Assembly: GCA_964035545.1 (NCBI GenBank)
Contig: CAXIUT010000207.1
Coordinates: 1 to 36,750 of the forward strand
Direction: 5' to 3'
From: Bugula neritina
Lineage: Eukaryota > Bryozoa > Gymnolaemata > Cheilostomatida > Bugulidae
DNA length: 36,750 nucleotides
Positions within the stretch are counted from its first letter, which is position 1. Each line of letters begins with the position of its first letter. A program made the position numbers and the translations under genes. The notes under the pieces were generated by a model. It saw nothing but the letters and a program-made list of their open reading frames with translations, did not search any database and was not told where the DNA came from. Below are positions 1 to 11,312 of the stretch, in pieces.

Positions 1-83
1 CCCAACCCCAACCCCAACCCCAACCCCAACCCCAACCCCAACCCCAACCCCAACCCCAACCCCAACCCCAACCCCAACCCCAA
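1..83. repeat. Left telomere, C4A2 repeats
   Basis: Perfect CCCCAA repeats: CCCAA then 13 full units, followed by AT-rich sequence. Read on the other strand it is 13 GGGGTT units ending in GGG, so the terminal phase is TTGGG. C4A2/G4T2 telomeres are typical of oligohymenophorean ciliates. The nearest stop codon of a gene is 72 bases inward, so this is a real macronuclear chromosome end. Confidence 0.97.
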
Positions 84-155
84 AAAATATTAATATCAGC
101 TATAGTGTGTTATACTTACTTCATAATAGTAAATCATTGATAATAATAAATTAAA

Positions 156-787
156 TCATTTCTATATTTGCGAGTAGTTATTGAAGAAAAGTCTGGTAGA
201 GTCACTTTAATATTTTTATCCATTTTTCAAGATAGCATTTGACTGTATTTCCCAGCTAACAAAGTCTTCTTCTCTTGTTATCTATTCAAAAGACTTCATC
301 TTGAATATTTGTTTTTGAAAAGCCAATGAGAAACAAACTCTTCCTTTGGCTTTTATTTTAACTGCCAGTTGCTTTAGAAGTTTTATAAAAATTAAAAATC
401 TTACTCCACACTATCGATACTCAAAATATTCTATATAATTATAGTAGTTTTACCTCCAAAGTAGTCTTCTACATTTTATATCAGAATCATACCAAAATTT
501 GGATGACTTTATTGGAGGTGTTTCCAAATAAAAGAAATCAAATCATCTGTTGATTCCAAATACACAAAATGAATTTTTTTTAATATACTTGTTTTTAGCT
601 ATTCTTTGTAACCAAACTATGTTGAGTTTTTTAGTCTTTTATTTCTAATGACGATGCAGTTAGAAACTATTTCTGTTGGACTTTGGTTTTTTGTTTTTTA
701 TATGATTTTAGATTACTAGTAGCAGTGCTTGAAAGTGTAAGTTCTTAAGAGAGAAGTGTTGTCAGAACCCGCCTTGAATATAAACAT
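156..787 (-). CDS. Unknown 198-aa protein, one 35-nt intron
   Basis: Reading TAA/TAG as Glu, a frame starts MFIFKAGSDNTSLLRTYTFK and runs to a TGA at 156. At 296 the frame meets TGA. Removing a GT-AG intron at 300-334 (35 nt) joins KPKEEF to MKSFEEITREEDFVSWEI and gives a clean 199-codon gene. The stretch FGMILIENVEDYFGGKTTII contains a GGKTT that could recall a P-loop, but I do not recognise the family. It is the last gene before the left telomere and is transcribed toward it, with a 72-base 3' gap. The product is acidic and lacks membrane segments or a signal peptide. The intron is longer than most here, so the C-terminal exon is less certain than the first. Confidence 0.6.
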
Positions 788-882
788 TATTTATCAAATT
801 ATTATATATCTAATATAAATAGTCATTTTATTAAACTCTTATTAAATATAAAAATACAAAAGAAAAGAATATCAAAAGAAGG

Positions 883-1356
883 TCATATTTCTGGATAGAT
901 AAGTGCTTATTATCTAAAGACTTCTAAAGGAAATATCTTGCCTCCTTCTTACAAATACTTAGGATAGTGGTATATTTAAGGAGCTCTCCATTCTTCTCTA
1001 ATCTTTACTATTTCTTATAAACTTAAGTATCTAGCACATTGACTTTCATCATCTGCTACTGTTTTTGGTTTTTGATATTGATCTTTAGGCTATCCATAGT
1101 AGATAACTCTAAATGCTTATTTACCGAAGTTAACTTGGTCGATTGAAAGAAGACCTTTTATTTATAGATCGATTGAAGCTTATTCTTTAGTTTATCTGAT
1201 GGCAGCCTGAAGATGGTTTTAATACTTTTATAAAGCACCTCCTGGAATCCACCACTTGCCTGTTCTTTCTTGAACGCAGAGATATTTGTTATCTTTGTTG
1301 CGGCAGATAATAAGAGAGTATCTGCCAATTTCTGTTAATTTACTGGAGAGTGACAT
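883..1356 (-). CDS. Nudix hydrolase
   Basis: Uninterrupted 157-aa frame starting MSLSSKLTEIGRYSLIICRN. The Nudix signature G-x5-E-x7-R-E-x-x-E-E-x-x-I follows WWIPGG; three of its glutamates (the E after G-x5, the E of RE and the second E of EE) are encoded by TAA. The motif is intact only if TAA = Glu. The family hydrolyses nucleoside diphosphates linked to another group (housecleaning, ADP-ribose, CoA or cap substrates); the substrate here cannot be told. No transit or signal peptide is visible, so probably cytosolic. Only 64 bases separate it from the stop of the upstream membrane-protein gene on the same strand, and 95 from the next gene. Confidence 0.85.
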
Positions 1357-1420
1357 TGAAGATTCAATATTATTGATAATTATGATAAATTCAAATTAAA
1401 TAAAGAAGTTACTTATTGGA

Positions 1421-4400
1421 TCAAATACTATCTTTTTGACATAATGAGCGTTTAGGGCTTTAAAGTGGAATTAAAGATGCTATTTCAACTTATTTTTATC
1501 TAGATTTTGACAATGATTTTAATTATTGTAATAATCTTTTTGGACTTTAAAGGTCACTCTTCTGATCTCTGCTTTCAGTCTAAATGCTCAATGCCAATCC
1601 ATTTTGGTTATTATGAAGAGTAATTTTATCTTTGAGTTGCTTTTTCAATTGAATAATATATGCCTAATCAATTCCTTTTGACATTTCTTCATTAACTAAG
1701 GAGGTCTAATCCACTATCTATTTGCTAAGTTCTTTTTTTTCGTTTGGTTTAAATTTAAAGAGAATGATCATTATCAAGTTGAAGATAAGAGCAATAAAGA
1801 GAATAGCTAAGAGGAGTATAGGTGCATAGCTAGTCAAAATAGTTGTATCTTATGAATCTTTGGTTATTAAACAATATGTGTATATACCTGTAATGGATAA
1901 GATAAAGATACTGTTAGTAATTGGTCTAATGTTCTATTCATATGGACGAATAAGGATTTAAAGTATCAGCCATATACCACTAAGAGATAGAACAATATAG
2001 AGGCTAAATTCATTTTCCCAGAGGAATCCAATAATCAAACTAATGACCATTCTGAAAAGAATGACCAAAATATACCAATTTTGAGATACTTTTCCTTTTT
2101 TGAAAAAAAGATTTGAACTATCCAAAGTTTTTCTCAAAACAAATGAACAGAACTGAATAGAAGATTATCAATATCTAGAAGAGACCTCCCATTGCTATCC
2201 CTACTATCTTTTGATCATCGAATGAGATACTTAACCCAAGGGATACTCCTAGGTGAATTTGAACAATGAGTAAAGCACATAATATCCACTATTTTAGAAA
2301 AGAGTAGGCTTTGATTCTCCATTCTTTAACCTTTTTAAAACTAGCTACTAAACGAATTATCAGACCTATTAAGAAGGTAAGAACAATAATAATAAACGAA
2401 ATGAAAAAGTTCGAAAAGAATGAAGCTTTGAAGTATATCTACTATACTCTTTGAAATAGATTGTCTGAAGAATTGTCAGGGATAAAGTTACTGTAAAAGT
2501 TAACTATCTTCAAGTGTCGAAGAGGAACCATCATCAGCTATAATTTTTCTAGAAGCAACAAGCAGGAATAGGCAAGTTGGAATATCAATAATGCTTATAT
2601 TCCCATAAGTTTACTGACAAAGATCATCGAGAAAAGCCACAGAGCAAGAGCTAGGATAGCTACAGTCCAAACTGCATATTCTATCTTTTAAGCTGTTTAA
2701 TACTACTAATCAGAATATACTTTGAGGGCAAGGTTGTTAGTAGTAGTTTATGGAAGAGATGCTCTAGTTACAGGCATATAGAAGTATGCTGGTATCGCAG
2801 GAGGTTCAAAATCTATCGAGAGATCCATATTATTCAAAGAGGTTTCATAAGTAAAGGTCATTGATACATCACCAGAATCTCCATTGTAAGTAGTGTTACT
2901 GGTAGCAACTGGAAAGTTTGGAATGAAAACTGCATTGAAATCAAGCAGAGATAATTACTGAAGGGCAGGTTTAAAAGAAGCTTTAAGATATACTGTGTTA
3001 GAATTTTAGTCTTTGATGACCGACAAAACATCAATTTATATTGTCCCTGAATAAGAGCAAAGAGAAGAGGAGTTTGAAGTTCCTCCGACACAAGTGTAAT
3101 CAGTTTCAACAGTGCAGTTTGAAGAACAGCCATCTCCATCAATTTGATTGCCATCATCACATTATAAGTTGTAGAGCAAACCATCTCCACAAACCTAAAT
3201 GCAGATGGAATTATCCAGGTAGAAAAAAGAATTACATTCAGTACATATCGAATCAGAAAAGCAATCTAGGCATCCAATTGCATGACATTTTTAGCAGACA
3301 GACATTGAGTTGATAAATTATCCATAAGTACACTCGCATTAATTGGTAGTTAAATTTAACTAGAATCCAAAAGTTGGATCACAAGAAGTGCAACCATCAG
3401 TATTACAGTCAAGACATCCAGGCATAGCTCCACATAACTAGCAATCAGTTCCATTAACGAACATTCCTTCTTAGCAGCCGCATTCATTGTTAATAAGGGT
3501 AAAGTTGTTGAAAGTATCACAGATATCACAGATCGAAGAGGAAGAACATCTGAGACAACCAGTCATACAGCTAAGACATGTAGTTGGATCTTCTTGGTAA
3601 TATTGAGGTAGACAGACACAATTTCCTTGGTCAAGAGTGAAGTTAGTAGTGCAGCTGAGACAAAGGGTCTAAGAAGCACAGCTTTGGCATGCAGTAGAAA
3701 GACTTGTATTACAAAGAAGACAGTCACTACCATCAAAGTAATAAGTTACCATACATTTGCATAGGTCACTATTAGAAGGATCTGTTTAGAAGAAAGAAGC
3801 ACTATCACAGAGTAAACATTGGAATGGTGTACTGGTACTACATGTCAGACATCCAGAGTTGTTAGATGGACAGAGAGGCATTTCTTAACAAGTACTATTA
3901 ACACTAAGATAATAACCTGATATGCAGATGCAACTAGGAGAAGAAGGATCTTGCATGAAGTTGGATAAAGAGTCACACTAACACTGTTGACTACTGCTAT
4001 TTAACACATAATTAGTTGTTATTGAACAGTTGAGGCAAATTGAACTCGAAAGACATTGATAACAGCCAACAAGAGGACATACTACTGGAATGCTGAAGCT
4101 GTCAAGGTAATATCCAGGAGCTGCTGAACAGCTATCATTCAAAAGTATATAATTCGCTATTAGATCGCATGAGGTACATTCAATATCAGATAGACAAGTT
4201 TGACAACCTGGCATGACTACTGGGCAACCTACAGGAGTATTTGAATTGGGAGTTGTCCAGTTAAGATAATAGCCTACATCAGCTAGACATTCATTAGTTG
4301 AAGAACTAAAGATGTAGTGATTGGTTGAATTGCAGCCTAAGCATAAGCTAGAACTAGAGCAATAGGTGCAACCTTGATCTATTAAAGCTGAACTACATGC

Positions 4401-5399
4401 TTTGAAGTTATTTGTATTTAAATTGATACTATAGCTGAGAATAGTATCTCCAATGAAGTCAGTGAATATAATTCCAACATAAGTCAAACTTTGACTAACG
4501 ATGTAGTTGTATGCGAGGGTATTGATGCCTTCAAAAGCGATTGTGCAGATTCCAATGAAGCAGGCAACTCTAGGAAAATCAGGGTAGCTTTTTTTGAAAC
4601 CAGGAGTAGTAAGACCTGTAGCTAATCGAGGGTGACTGTTACCTGGACTTGATTTTCCACTTGCTACGAAGTAAGGGAAGGAGCCAAAGTGACCTGTCCA
4701 GAAACTGAGTTGAGAGGATCTGATTTGATTTGAAGAGGAAAGAAAACTTTTTACTTCCATCCATTTTTAGTATTGATCCCAGTTGGTTGAATATTTTTTA
4801 TGAGGAAGTACATTAAATGTAGAATATAAAAGTCCATAAATATTATTCGCTATAAAATCTTGAATAATAATAATCTTTCCTCTGACTTAGCCTAATATTG
4901 GATTTTGAGTAGTTGGTTCCCAGATAACATCAAGATAGTTGTTGTGATAGCTCTGATAAGTTTCTTAAAATGTTCTGGTATTCCCCGAAGGATTATATTA
5001 TTCCACAATATGAAGAAGAATTGTCTAAGTAGGGTACGACTGCAAAAAACTTTTAACGGTTGATAATACTGAATCTAAATCAGCATTCAGGTAGACCAGC
5101 CTATCATGGACAGTAAATGTATCTTTGTAGTGTCTGCATCTAATGTCAAGAGGTCTCATTCCCATTTTCATTTGGTTCGTGAGAGAGTTGCTTTGAGTCT
5201 GAAAAGCATCTCCCCAAGTTCCTTGTCCCATACTGGAGTGGGAACCAATAAGAGAGATCTATCTGATGGGAACTCCATCATCCAGATTGCTCATCCAAGA
5301 GGCATTGAATTGGTTGGACGCTTCATGATTATAAAGTTGTTGTGGGTAGACGATGCAAAGTAGAAAGAGAATGGATGTGAGGATTATGAGGGATAACAT
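1421..5399 (-). CDS. PI-PLC X-like domain fused to Cys-rich repeats and multipass membrane region
   Basis: About 1,315-1,320 aa. Start MLSLIILTSILFLLCIVYP is a signal peptide. Residues ~45-270 resemble bacterial-type phosphatidylinositol phospholipase C: QISLIGSHSSMGQGTWGD carries the first catalytic-type His, then MGMRPLDIRCRH, and TFTVHDR with a second His. Then come ~500 residues of spaced CxxC and CxxCxxx repeats (furin/EGF-like), including a CGDG...CDDGN...GDGCS..C module. The C-terminal third has about eight hydrophobic segments (first: VWTVAILALALWLFSMIF) and an E/Q/K-rich tail. One frame change near 2118-2148 fits a GT-AG intron of 16 nt (2133-2148) or 31 nt (2118-2148); boundaries are ambiguous. 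Ciliates have many large Cys-rich membrane proteins, but a lipase-like head on one is unusual. Probably a surface protein; enzyme activity is inference. Confidence 0.82.
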
Positions 5400-5723
5400 T
5401 AAACAATTAAATATGTTGAAGTAAGAATATTATTAAGATATTATTAAAGAAAACAAGATTATTGATAAGGTCAAAGAATAATAAATAAATAAAAAATTAA
5501 CTAAAAAATATTCTACAGTTTAATTAACTATTATATTTGAGATAGATTTTAAGGCTCAATAACCTTTCAATTTTTATAAAAATTAAATCATATTTTAGAT
5601 GATTAATATCAAGTTTATGAATAAATTTTCAAGGAGCCGTTTTTTAAATTTAAATTCAATTTGATAAATAATTAAGAATTATCTTTCAAGCCTAGATGAA
5701 AAATTGACGAATAAAAGGTTTAA

Positions 5724-6059
5724 ATGTTTTTATAAATTTAAGAATTTAAAGTCGAAAGAAAAAAATACTTCTACTAAAGATGTTAAAAAACTTTTTATTT
5801 TAGATTCTTTATTGAATTACTTCATGAAAAATAAATCATTAAAATACCAGGTAGCTATGTTGAATATGACGGCAAATATCTTTATCTTGAGTTAAATTAG
5901 AAAAATTAGAATATGAGAATCAGAAATAGAGAGAAGAAAATTTATTACACAAACAGTAAGGAATCTTTTAATGATAATATTTTTAAAATTATAGGTAATT
6001 ACAAAATCATAAAAAAATATCTTATCAAAGAATAAAATAAAATAAAATAAAAACGATGA
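5724..6059 (+). CDS. Unknown small protein (111 aa)
   Basis: Frame open with TAA/TAG as Glu from 5700, first ATG at 5724, TGA stop at 6057-6059. The product starts MFLEIEEFKVERKKYFYERC and contains GSYVEYDGKYLYLELNE, then ends in a Lys/Glu-rich tail. The mix of residues and the glutamate-coding stops look like real coding, but the sequence is AT-rich and I recognise no family. A competing frame (5704-5895) overlaps; a 29-nt intron could join the two. Divergently oriented from the PI-PLC-like gene with about 325 bases between their starts. Confidence 0.4.
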
Positions 6060-6103
6060 ATAATTTTAATGAACGGAGTGTTTTTAATGACTAATAATTT
6101 TGA

Positions 6104-6487
6104 TTTAATAATAATCAATCAATCAAGATAAAATTAAAAATTAACAACTAAAACTTTGATAATTTAGATTTTCACAATATTATCTCTAAGATAAAAAATG
6201 ATTTTATTCAAGAATTCAAATAAAATAACTTAACACTGTTTATTATAACTATGATAAATACTAAAGACAAATTTCCTGAGATAAGTAATAATAAGTTGAT
6301 ATTGATATTAAAAAGATATTGGCATCATTAAATTCTTTCTAATGAGTGGAGATCATTAATTTACAAGTTTAATCACAACAAAAAGACTATCTAAAACTAT
6401 TTAAATGATGATAGAATTTGTATAGAATAAAGAAAAATACAGAAAGATACAGATCTTAAAAACATTATTAATTAAAATTCTTTTTGA
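6104..6487 (+). CDS. Unknown ORF, start unclear
   Basis: Open frame of 127 codons after a TGA at 6101, ending with TGA at 6485-6487. Parts read like protein, for example KFPEISNNKLILILKRYWHH and EWRSLIYKFNHNKKTIENY. The only internal ATG is at 6251, giving 78 aa; the upstream part would need a short exon from ATG 6056 and a ~48-nt intron, which is long for this genome. It may be the second half of the preceding unknown gene, an independent small gene, or a decayed one. No family recognised. Confidence 0.3.
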
Positions 6488-6693
6488 CCTAGATAAAGAT
6501 CTTTTTTTCACAATAATATTTATTATTACTGAAATATTTTATTCATTTTTGTGGTTTAAATGATTAAAATATGAATTAATATTATAAATAAAGTGCTAAA
6601 TTGGATTGAGGATAGTTTCTGGGAGTTCCGCTGTTAAAATATGGTTTATTTGAGTTTCTTGGATTAAAAATTATTATTTTTTAATAGGATATC

Positions 6694-7227
6694 ATGAGTA
6701 GATCTGCAGCTAAACAATCTGCCAGTTCAGTCAAGGCACCAAGCAAGCCTGCCTCTTCCGCATGGAAGGACCGTCTCAATGCTTAAGACTACGAAGAACT
6801 CAAAAACACCTTTGAAGTCTTCGATGAAGATCATAGCGGAACCATTGATCCAGAAGAAATCAACAAAGTCCTTGAAGAATTAGGCCTCGACAGAAGAAGC
6901 CCCTATGTGCTTACCCTAGTCAATGCTCTTAAGGATAAGGGACGTCCCATCCACCTCGAAGAGTTCATTGACATTGTTGGAAACTATGTTGGAGAATGCA
7001 AGAGCAAAGACGGACTTAGACGTGTCTTCAAGAACTTTGACAAGGATGATAATGGAGTTGTTGACTTCTAAGAGTTCAAGGCTATGGGCAAATACCTCAA
7101 GGAAGGTATCAATGATGACGACATTCTTTAGATGATGCACAGCACTAGCATCAATCATAAAACCTCAACCAACGAAGGATTCACCTTCGATGAGTTCTAC
7201 ACCGTTGTCTCCAAGTTCGCCAAATGA
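6694..7227 (+). CDS. Centrin/spasmin-family EF-hand protein
   Basis: Intronless 177-aa protein. A basic Ser/Ala-rich N-terminus (MSRSAAKQSASSVKAPSKPA) precedes four EF-hand units. Loop 1 (DEDHSGTIDPEE) and loop 3 (DKDDNGVVDFEE) are canonical Ca2+ loops; loops 2 and 4 are degenerate. Length and arrangement fit centrins, Ca2+-sensitive contractile proteins of basal bodies; peritrichs use the related spasmin in the contractile stalk. Which of the two this is cannot be decided by eye. Codon choice differs sharply from neighbours (ATC, CTC, AAG, GAC, GCC dominate), which suggests high expression. TTTTTTAATAG just upstream of the ATG could be a 5' UTR splice acceptor, but no donor can be fixed. Confidence 0.88.
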
Positions 7228-7447
7228 ACCTGATCGACCCATTCATTATAAATATTATTCATCCTATCATTAAGCATCAACTTATCATCTTCACCCTTTC
7301 AAATAATTTACTCCCATTTCAAGATTTGAATTTCTCAAAAGTGTTTCTTTTATTCCATTGTTAAAACTTGTTGGTAGTTTATAATTAAACGTTAACCTTA
7401 TAATTATTTATGCTTTTTTGAGGTTTTGTATAATATTCTATTTCGAT

Positions 7448-9012
7448 ATGAGCAGAACAACTACAACGCTTGCTGATTTTTAAATCATAGGTAAACTTGG
7501 AGACGGTTCCTTTGCCGAGGTCTTCAAAGCTAAACGCAAGTAGGATGGTCTATTCTACGCCATCAAAAAAGTAACTCTCACATCATCCAGATTAGAATGA
7601 CTAGAATCAAATAAAAAGATAGATAAAACGCACTTAACTAAGTCAGAATCTTAGCCTCGGAAGAAGGTCCAAATATTATTGAGTTCAAATAAGCATTTTA
7701 TGATTATTCTAATGCAACTCTCTGCATAGTAATGGAGTATGCTGAGAAAGGAGACCTCCTAAAACTCATTCATACCCATGCAAAAAAGAATAATAAAATA
7801 TAGGAGTCATAAATATGGAAAGCTATGGTTCATATTAGCAATGGTCTCAAGTGCTTGCATGACAAAAAGATAGTTCACAGAGACCTAAAAGGAGCAAATG
7901 TTTTTATTACTGAGTCAGGCACTTACAAACTGGGTGATCTCAATGTATCCAAAGTTATTAAAGATAATCTAGCAAGGACACAGACTGGAACTCCTTACTA
8001 TGCAAGTCCTGAAGTTTGGAAGGACCAGCCTTATGGTACTAAAAGTGATATTTGGTCTTTAGGATGTGTACTCTACGAGATGGCAGCTCAGAGACCTCCT
8101 TTTACTGCCAATGATATTCAAACGCTCTACAAAAGAGTTATGACTGGCTACTATCCCAGGATACCAGCCTGTTATTCAAATGATCTTTCTGAGACAATCG
8201 GGTGGCTTTTGAAACTGAATCCAAAAGACAGACCTTCAGCTTGTTAACTTGTTCAAAATACTATGGTTCAGAACCATTACTATGAAGAAGATTGGAATTA
8301 ATTTGAATGGAATACATCGTTATTATCTACTATTAAGCTTCCTCAAAGAAACTATCAGTTGATAAATGAGATCCTTCCTGAATCTCAGTATCACAAAAAA
8401 GAAAAAAGATAAAGTTCAAAATAACAGACGGCTGTTAACAGTTTTTTCAAATAAAAACAAAATATATATAATGTTTAAAAAGACTACAGTCAATCAAGAT
8501 TAAAAGCTAAAAGCACATATAATCCTATTAAACAAATAACAAAATAAAAACCTCTTAATACTGAATAAAGATAGAGAATAGCATCTTCCTATAAACCAAG
8601 TAACTAAACTGACCAAAGATAAAGAATGTCGTCATATTGTCATCCTAATTATCCCAATAAACAAAAATAAAACATATCTAACTACCAGAAAGAACGAGTA
8701 GCTTCATACTGCCAACAATAATCATCAATCAATAAAATATCTATTTTCAGATAAAATCAAAATAAACCTAAAATATCTAAAAAGGTTGAAGAAAAGATAA
8801 AATCTCCTGTTATCTAAAAAAAATAAAGAAAAATTGGAGATTCAGTTGTCCAGTCGAGATCTACTACTCAAACATGCAGAAAAAAAGTATAAAGTTTGAT
8901 GAGTAGGATAGGCCCTTCTGGTACAGATAGAAACAAATAGAACTTCAGAAGAATAGGCGCACAGATAGTTAACAATGCAATCAGAAAAAGAACCTTCATA
9001 GATGCCAACTGA
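7448..9012 (+). CDS. NEK (NIMA-related) protein kinase
   Basis: 514 aa with one 20-nt intron at 7571-7590, without which the frame hits TGA at once. The catalytic domain is N-terminal: glycine loop GKLGDGSFAEVFKA, lysine in YAIKK, helix C NALNEVRILAS (its E is TAA), catalytic loop VHRDLKGANVF, DLN in place of DFG (LGDLNVSKV, usual in one NEK branch), activation segment TGTPYYASPEVW, and SDIWSLGCVLYEMA. The C-terminal ~230 residues are a Lys/Gln/Ser-rich tail. NEKs in ciliates regulate cilia length, basal bodies and mitosis. It ends 80 bases from the convergent pseudokinase gene. Confidence 0.95.
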
Positions 9013-9092
9013 CTGATATTCTTTCATTTTCCATAAAATAAATGTTACTATTGATTTATCTTTAAAATAAGAGTTATCCAATATCCATTATT

Positions 9093-10959
9093 TCATAAAT
9101 AAGAGGTCGAGAACTAAGAAATGATAAGTTTTATGTATTGATTATGATCACTGAGCGGAAGGCTGCGCGGGTAACGATCCTCCGTCTGTATAATATATTC
9201 AATACTCTATTCGTATTCAGCCTACAACTTAATCCAATCCTCCAAAACCATTTAGAACTCCTAGAAAACTAAGTTATGAGTCAAACGGTTTCTTCGAGGT
9301 GCATACTCCACGAAATAGTTCTTATGCGATGATAGCTCTTAGACTGAACGGTTGATGGCGATTCCAGTCCTGAATGATAAGTGAAGTACCAGTAGTGAGG
9401 CATCCAGAGAAGAGTGCTCATTCCAAGAGCCAGTTTGAAGTCTCTTCCGAGATAGTCATCGTAGAGTGATTTGTAGAACCAATATCTGTTTCTGAACACG
9501 ATACTGCCCATCCAACAATTAATATAGATAATAATAGACAGAATCACGAAGTGTTCTGAGTCTTAGCGCTTTTGAATTTATTTATTGCATTTAAACTATT
9601 AGCAATGGCCTCAGACACCTTCTTCTGTAACTAGTTAGTCTTGGCCACCTTTGTCTATCCGCCACTCTTGAAACTAGGATTAGTATCAGTCGTAGAACTA
9701 CTTGCAATTCCTTTCTCGCTCATAAATAAATTTTATCTAACTTTTTGATTCTTTGGACTCATTTCTAATTTGTTTCCTTGAAAATTTATTGATTCTTTAT
9801 GCTTTAATTGCATTTTAGGTTTTTATCTTGGCTAGCTTTAAACTTCTAAAGAAACTTCTTAAATCTGATTAGGAGGAGATGATATTATAGTGTTAGATTT
9901 AGGAGAATTCATAATTGCAAGATTAGGCGTCCCTCTGATAGTTGCTCGAGGTGAAACAGGTATCATTTTAGTTTCTCCGTCTTCAGCCTAGAGTACATTT
10001 AGAAAATCTTGAACATAAAGCTCTCCAGAAGTTTTCATAGTTTTGTATTATTTGTATTTGACTGCCTAGAATCTAGCAAATTTGTCATTAGGACTGAACA
10101 ATCTTTTTGTTTCTCCCTACCTTTCAACTACCATAGCTGGAACTCCATTAATATAGAAAGAAGAAGTGGCAAAAGATTTTTTGTATTACTGTTGTTGGAT
10201 TACTTCAAGTTGATTATTATTTCCTTTTTTCTGGATCTTGTTTATGATGTTAACTTCTTTTTGAATTATCACATTTTGAACATTCTTTATTGACTTCAAA
10301 GTACCTTTGTTCTATACTCCTGATTGAACTAAAGCTTGTTATTTTGGAACATCTGAACAAAGATTAGCTTTTCCTTTCTCTATAGCTTCTAATATTTTTA
10401 AAATTTTTGTGTTTTATTTCTTCTAAGGGATTGATAACTTCGATTGAACTTGATTTTTAACTGCAGATTTCTTATCAATATATCCTTGAAGTTGCTGTCT
10501 AATTTGTTCTTTATATTTCTTCTTTAAAGAAAGCTTATCCACATTGGCTTCTACTTCAAAGCTAGGGTCTAAAAAGAATTTAGCATCTCCTCCATCACTC
10601 ACTCCCATATTCTATTTACGAAAAGATGTGATGATACCTCTGTCAGCTAAATACCTAGAAAAAAGAATTAATCGCTGCTCGTAGTTTTCAATGAACTATC
10701 GACTCACTGAAACATACCACTTTTAAAGAGCAGTTGCAATGTACTCAAATAAGAGGTAGTAATCATTGTTCTACTCTTGTGCACTTTCCAACTTAATGAG
10801 GCAATCATGCTTGAGAGCAGCTTGAATTCTTGCTTTTTGAAGTTGTTTGTCGTTTTTGGGTATTAATTTTCTAACAAGGTGTTTGTTAGTTGAGTTTTGT
10901 TCTTGGAGGATTCCAAAAGGGTATTATTTATCGATGGTAAGAGTGGGTCCCTTCCACAT
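9093..10959 (-). CDS. Pseudokinase-like protein with C-terminal hydrophobic region
   Basis: 605 aa with two introns, 9596-9618 (23 nt) and 9261-9286 (26 nt). Start MWKGPTLTIDKEYPFGILQE. The N-terminal ~150 residues follow a protein-kinase fold pattern: KHLVRKLIP (beta 3 Lys region), ARIQAALKHDCLIKLESA (helix C to beta 4), YYLLFEYI (hinge), then YLADRGIITSFRKENMGV where HRDLKPEN would stand, and FFLDPSF where DFG would stand. HRD and DFG are both lost, so it should be inactive. The middle is Gln/Lys/Ser-rich. The C-terminal exon has a hydrophobic helix (FVILSIIIYINCWMG). Kinase ancestry is my inference from pattern only; two adjacent genes merged by me is an alternative, but the frame is continuous through 9723. 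Confidence 0.62.
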
Positions 10960-11312
10960 TAATAATTATCAAAATGAAAATAAAGGTAAAAGCTGCCGAT
11001 TAAATATCTCCTTTTATTCTGATAAATAATACCTCTATAAATTCTTCAATAACTATCTTTACCACAATATAAGAAATATATCTACTTTCCTTATTCCAAT
11101 TTTTAAAATATGATATCTAACCTTAATATTATCTTCTAAAATAAAAACACAAATAATTTACTACTATATTATTCGATCAGATTGTTCTAATCATCTATAT
11201 TTATAAAATATTGATGATAATTGATTCTAAAATGTGTGTTATTTTGTCTTGAGTTAGAATTTGTCTTTAGTGGTATTTTGTAGTGTTTAGAGTTATATTG
11301 TAACTTATTTAA
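10960..11312. other. Intergenic region between divergent genes
   Basis: 353 bases of AT-rich sequence between the start codons of the pseudokinase-like gene (minus) and CFAP58 (plus). No convincing frame, RNA or repeat seen. It presumably holds both promoters. Confidence 0.6.

Noticed and set aside
3041-3313. Plus-strand 90-aa frame, and a minus-strand frame at 2858-3190
   Set aside because: Both lie out of frame within the Cys-rich region of the large minus-strand gene, whose own frame is continuous.
7448-7640. NEK kinase as a frameshifted pseudogene
   Set aside because: Removing the 20-nt GT-AG segment 7571-7590 restores helix C exactly, and the same intron size recurs in a dozen other conserved genes.
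9281-9547. Separate 88-aa membrane protein on the minus strand
   Set aside because: Two short introns join it in frame to the upstream pseudokinase-like gene and to a further exon ending at 9093.
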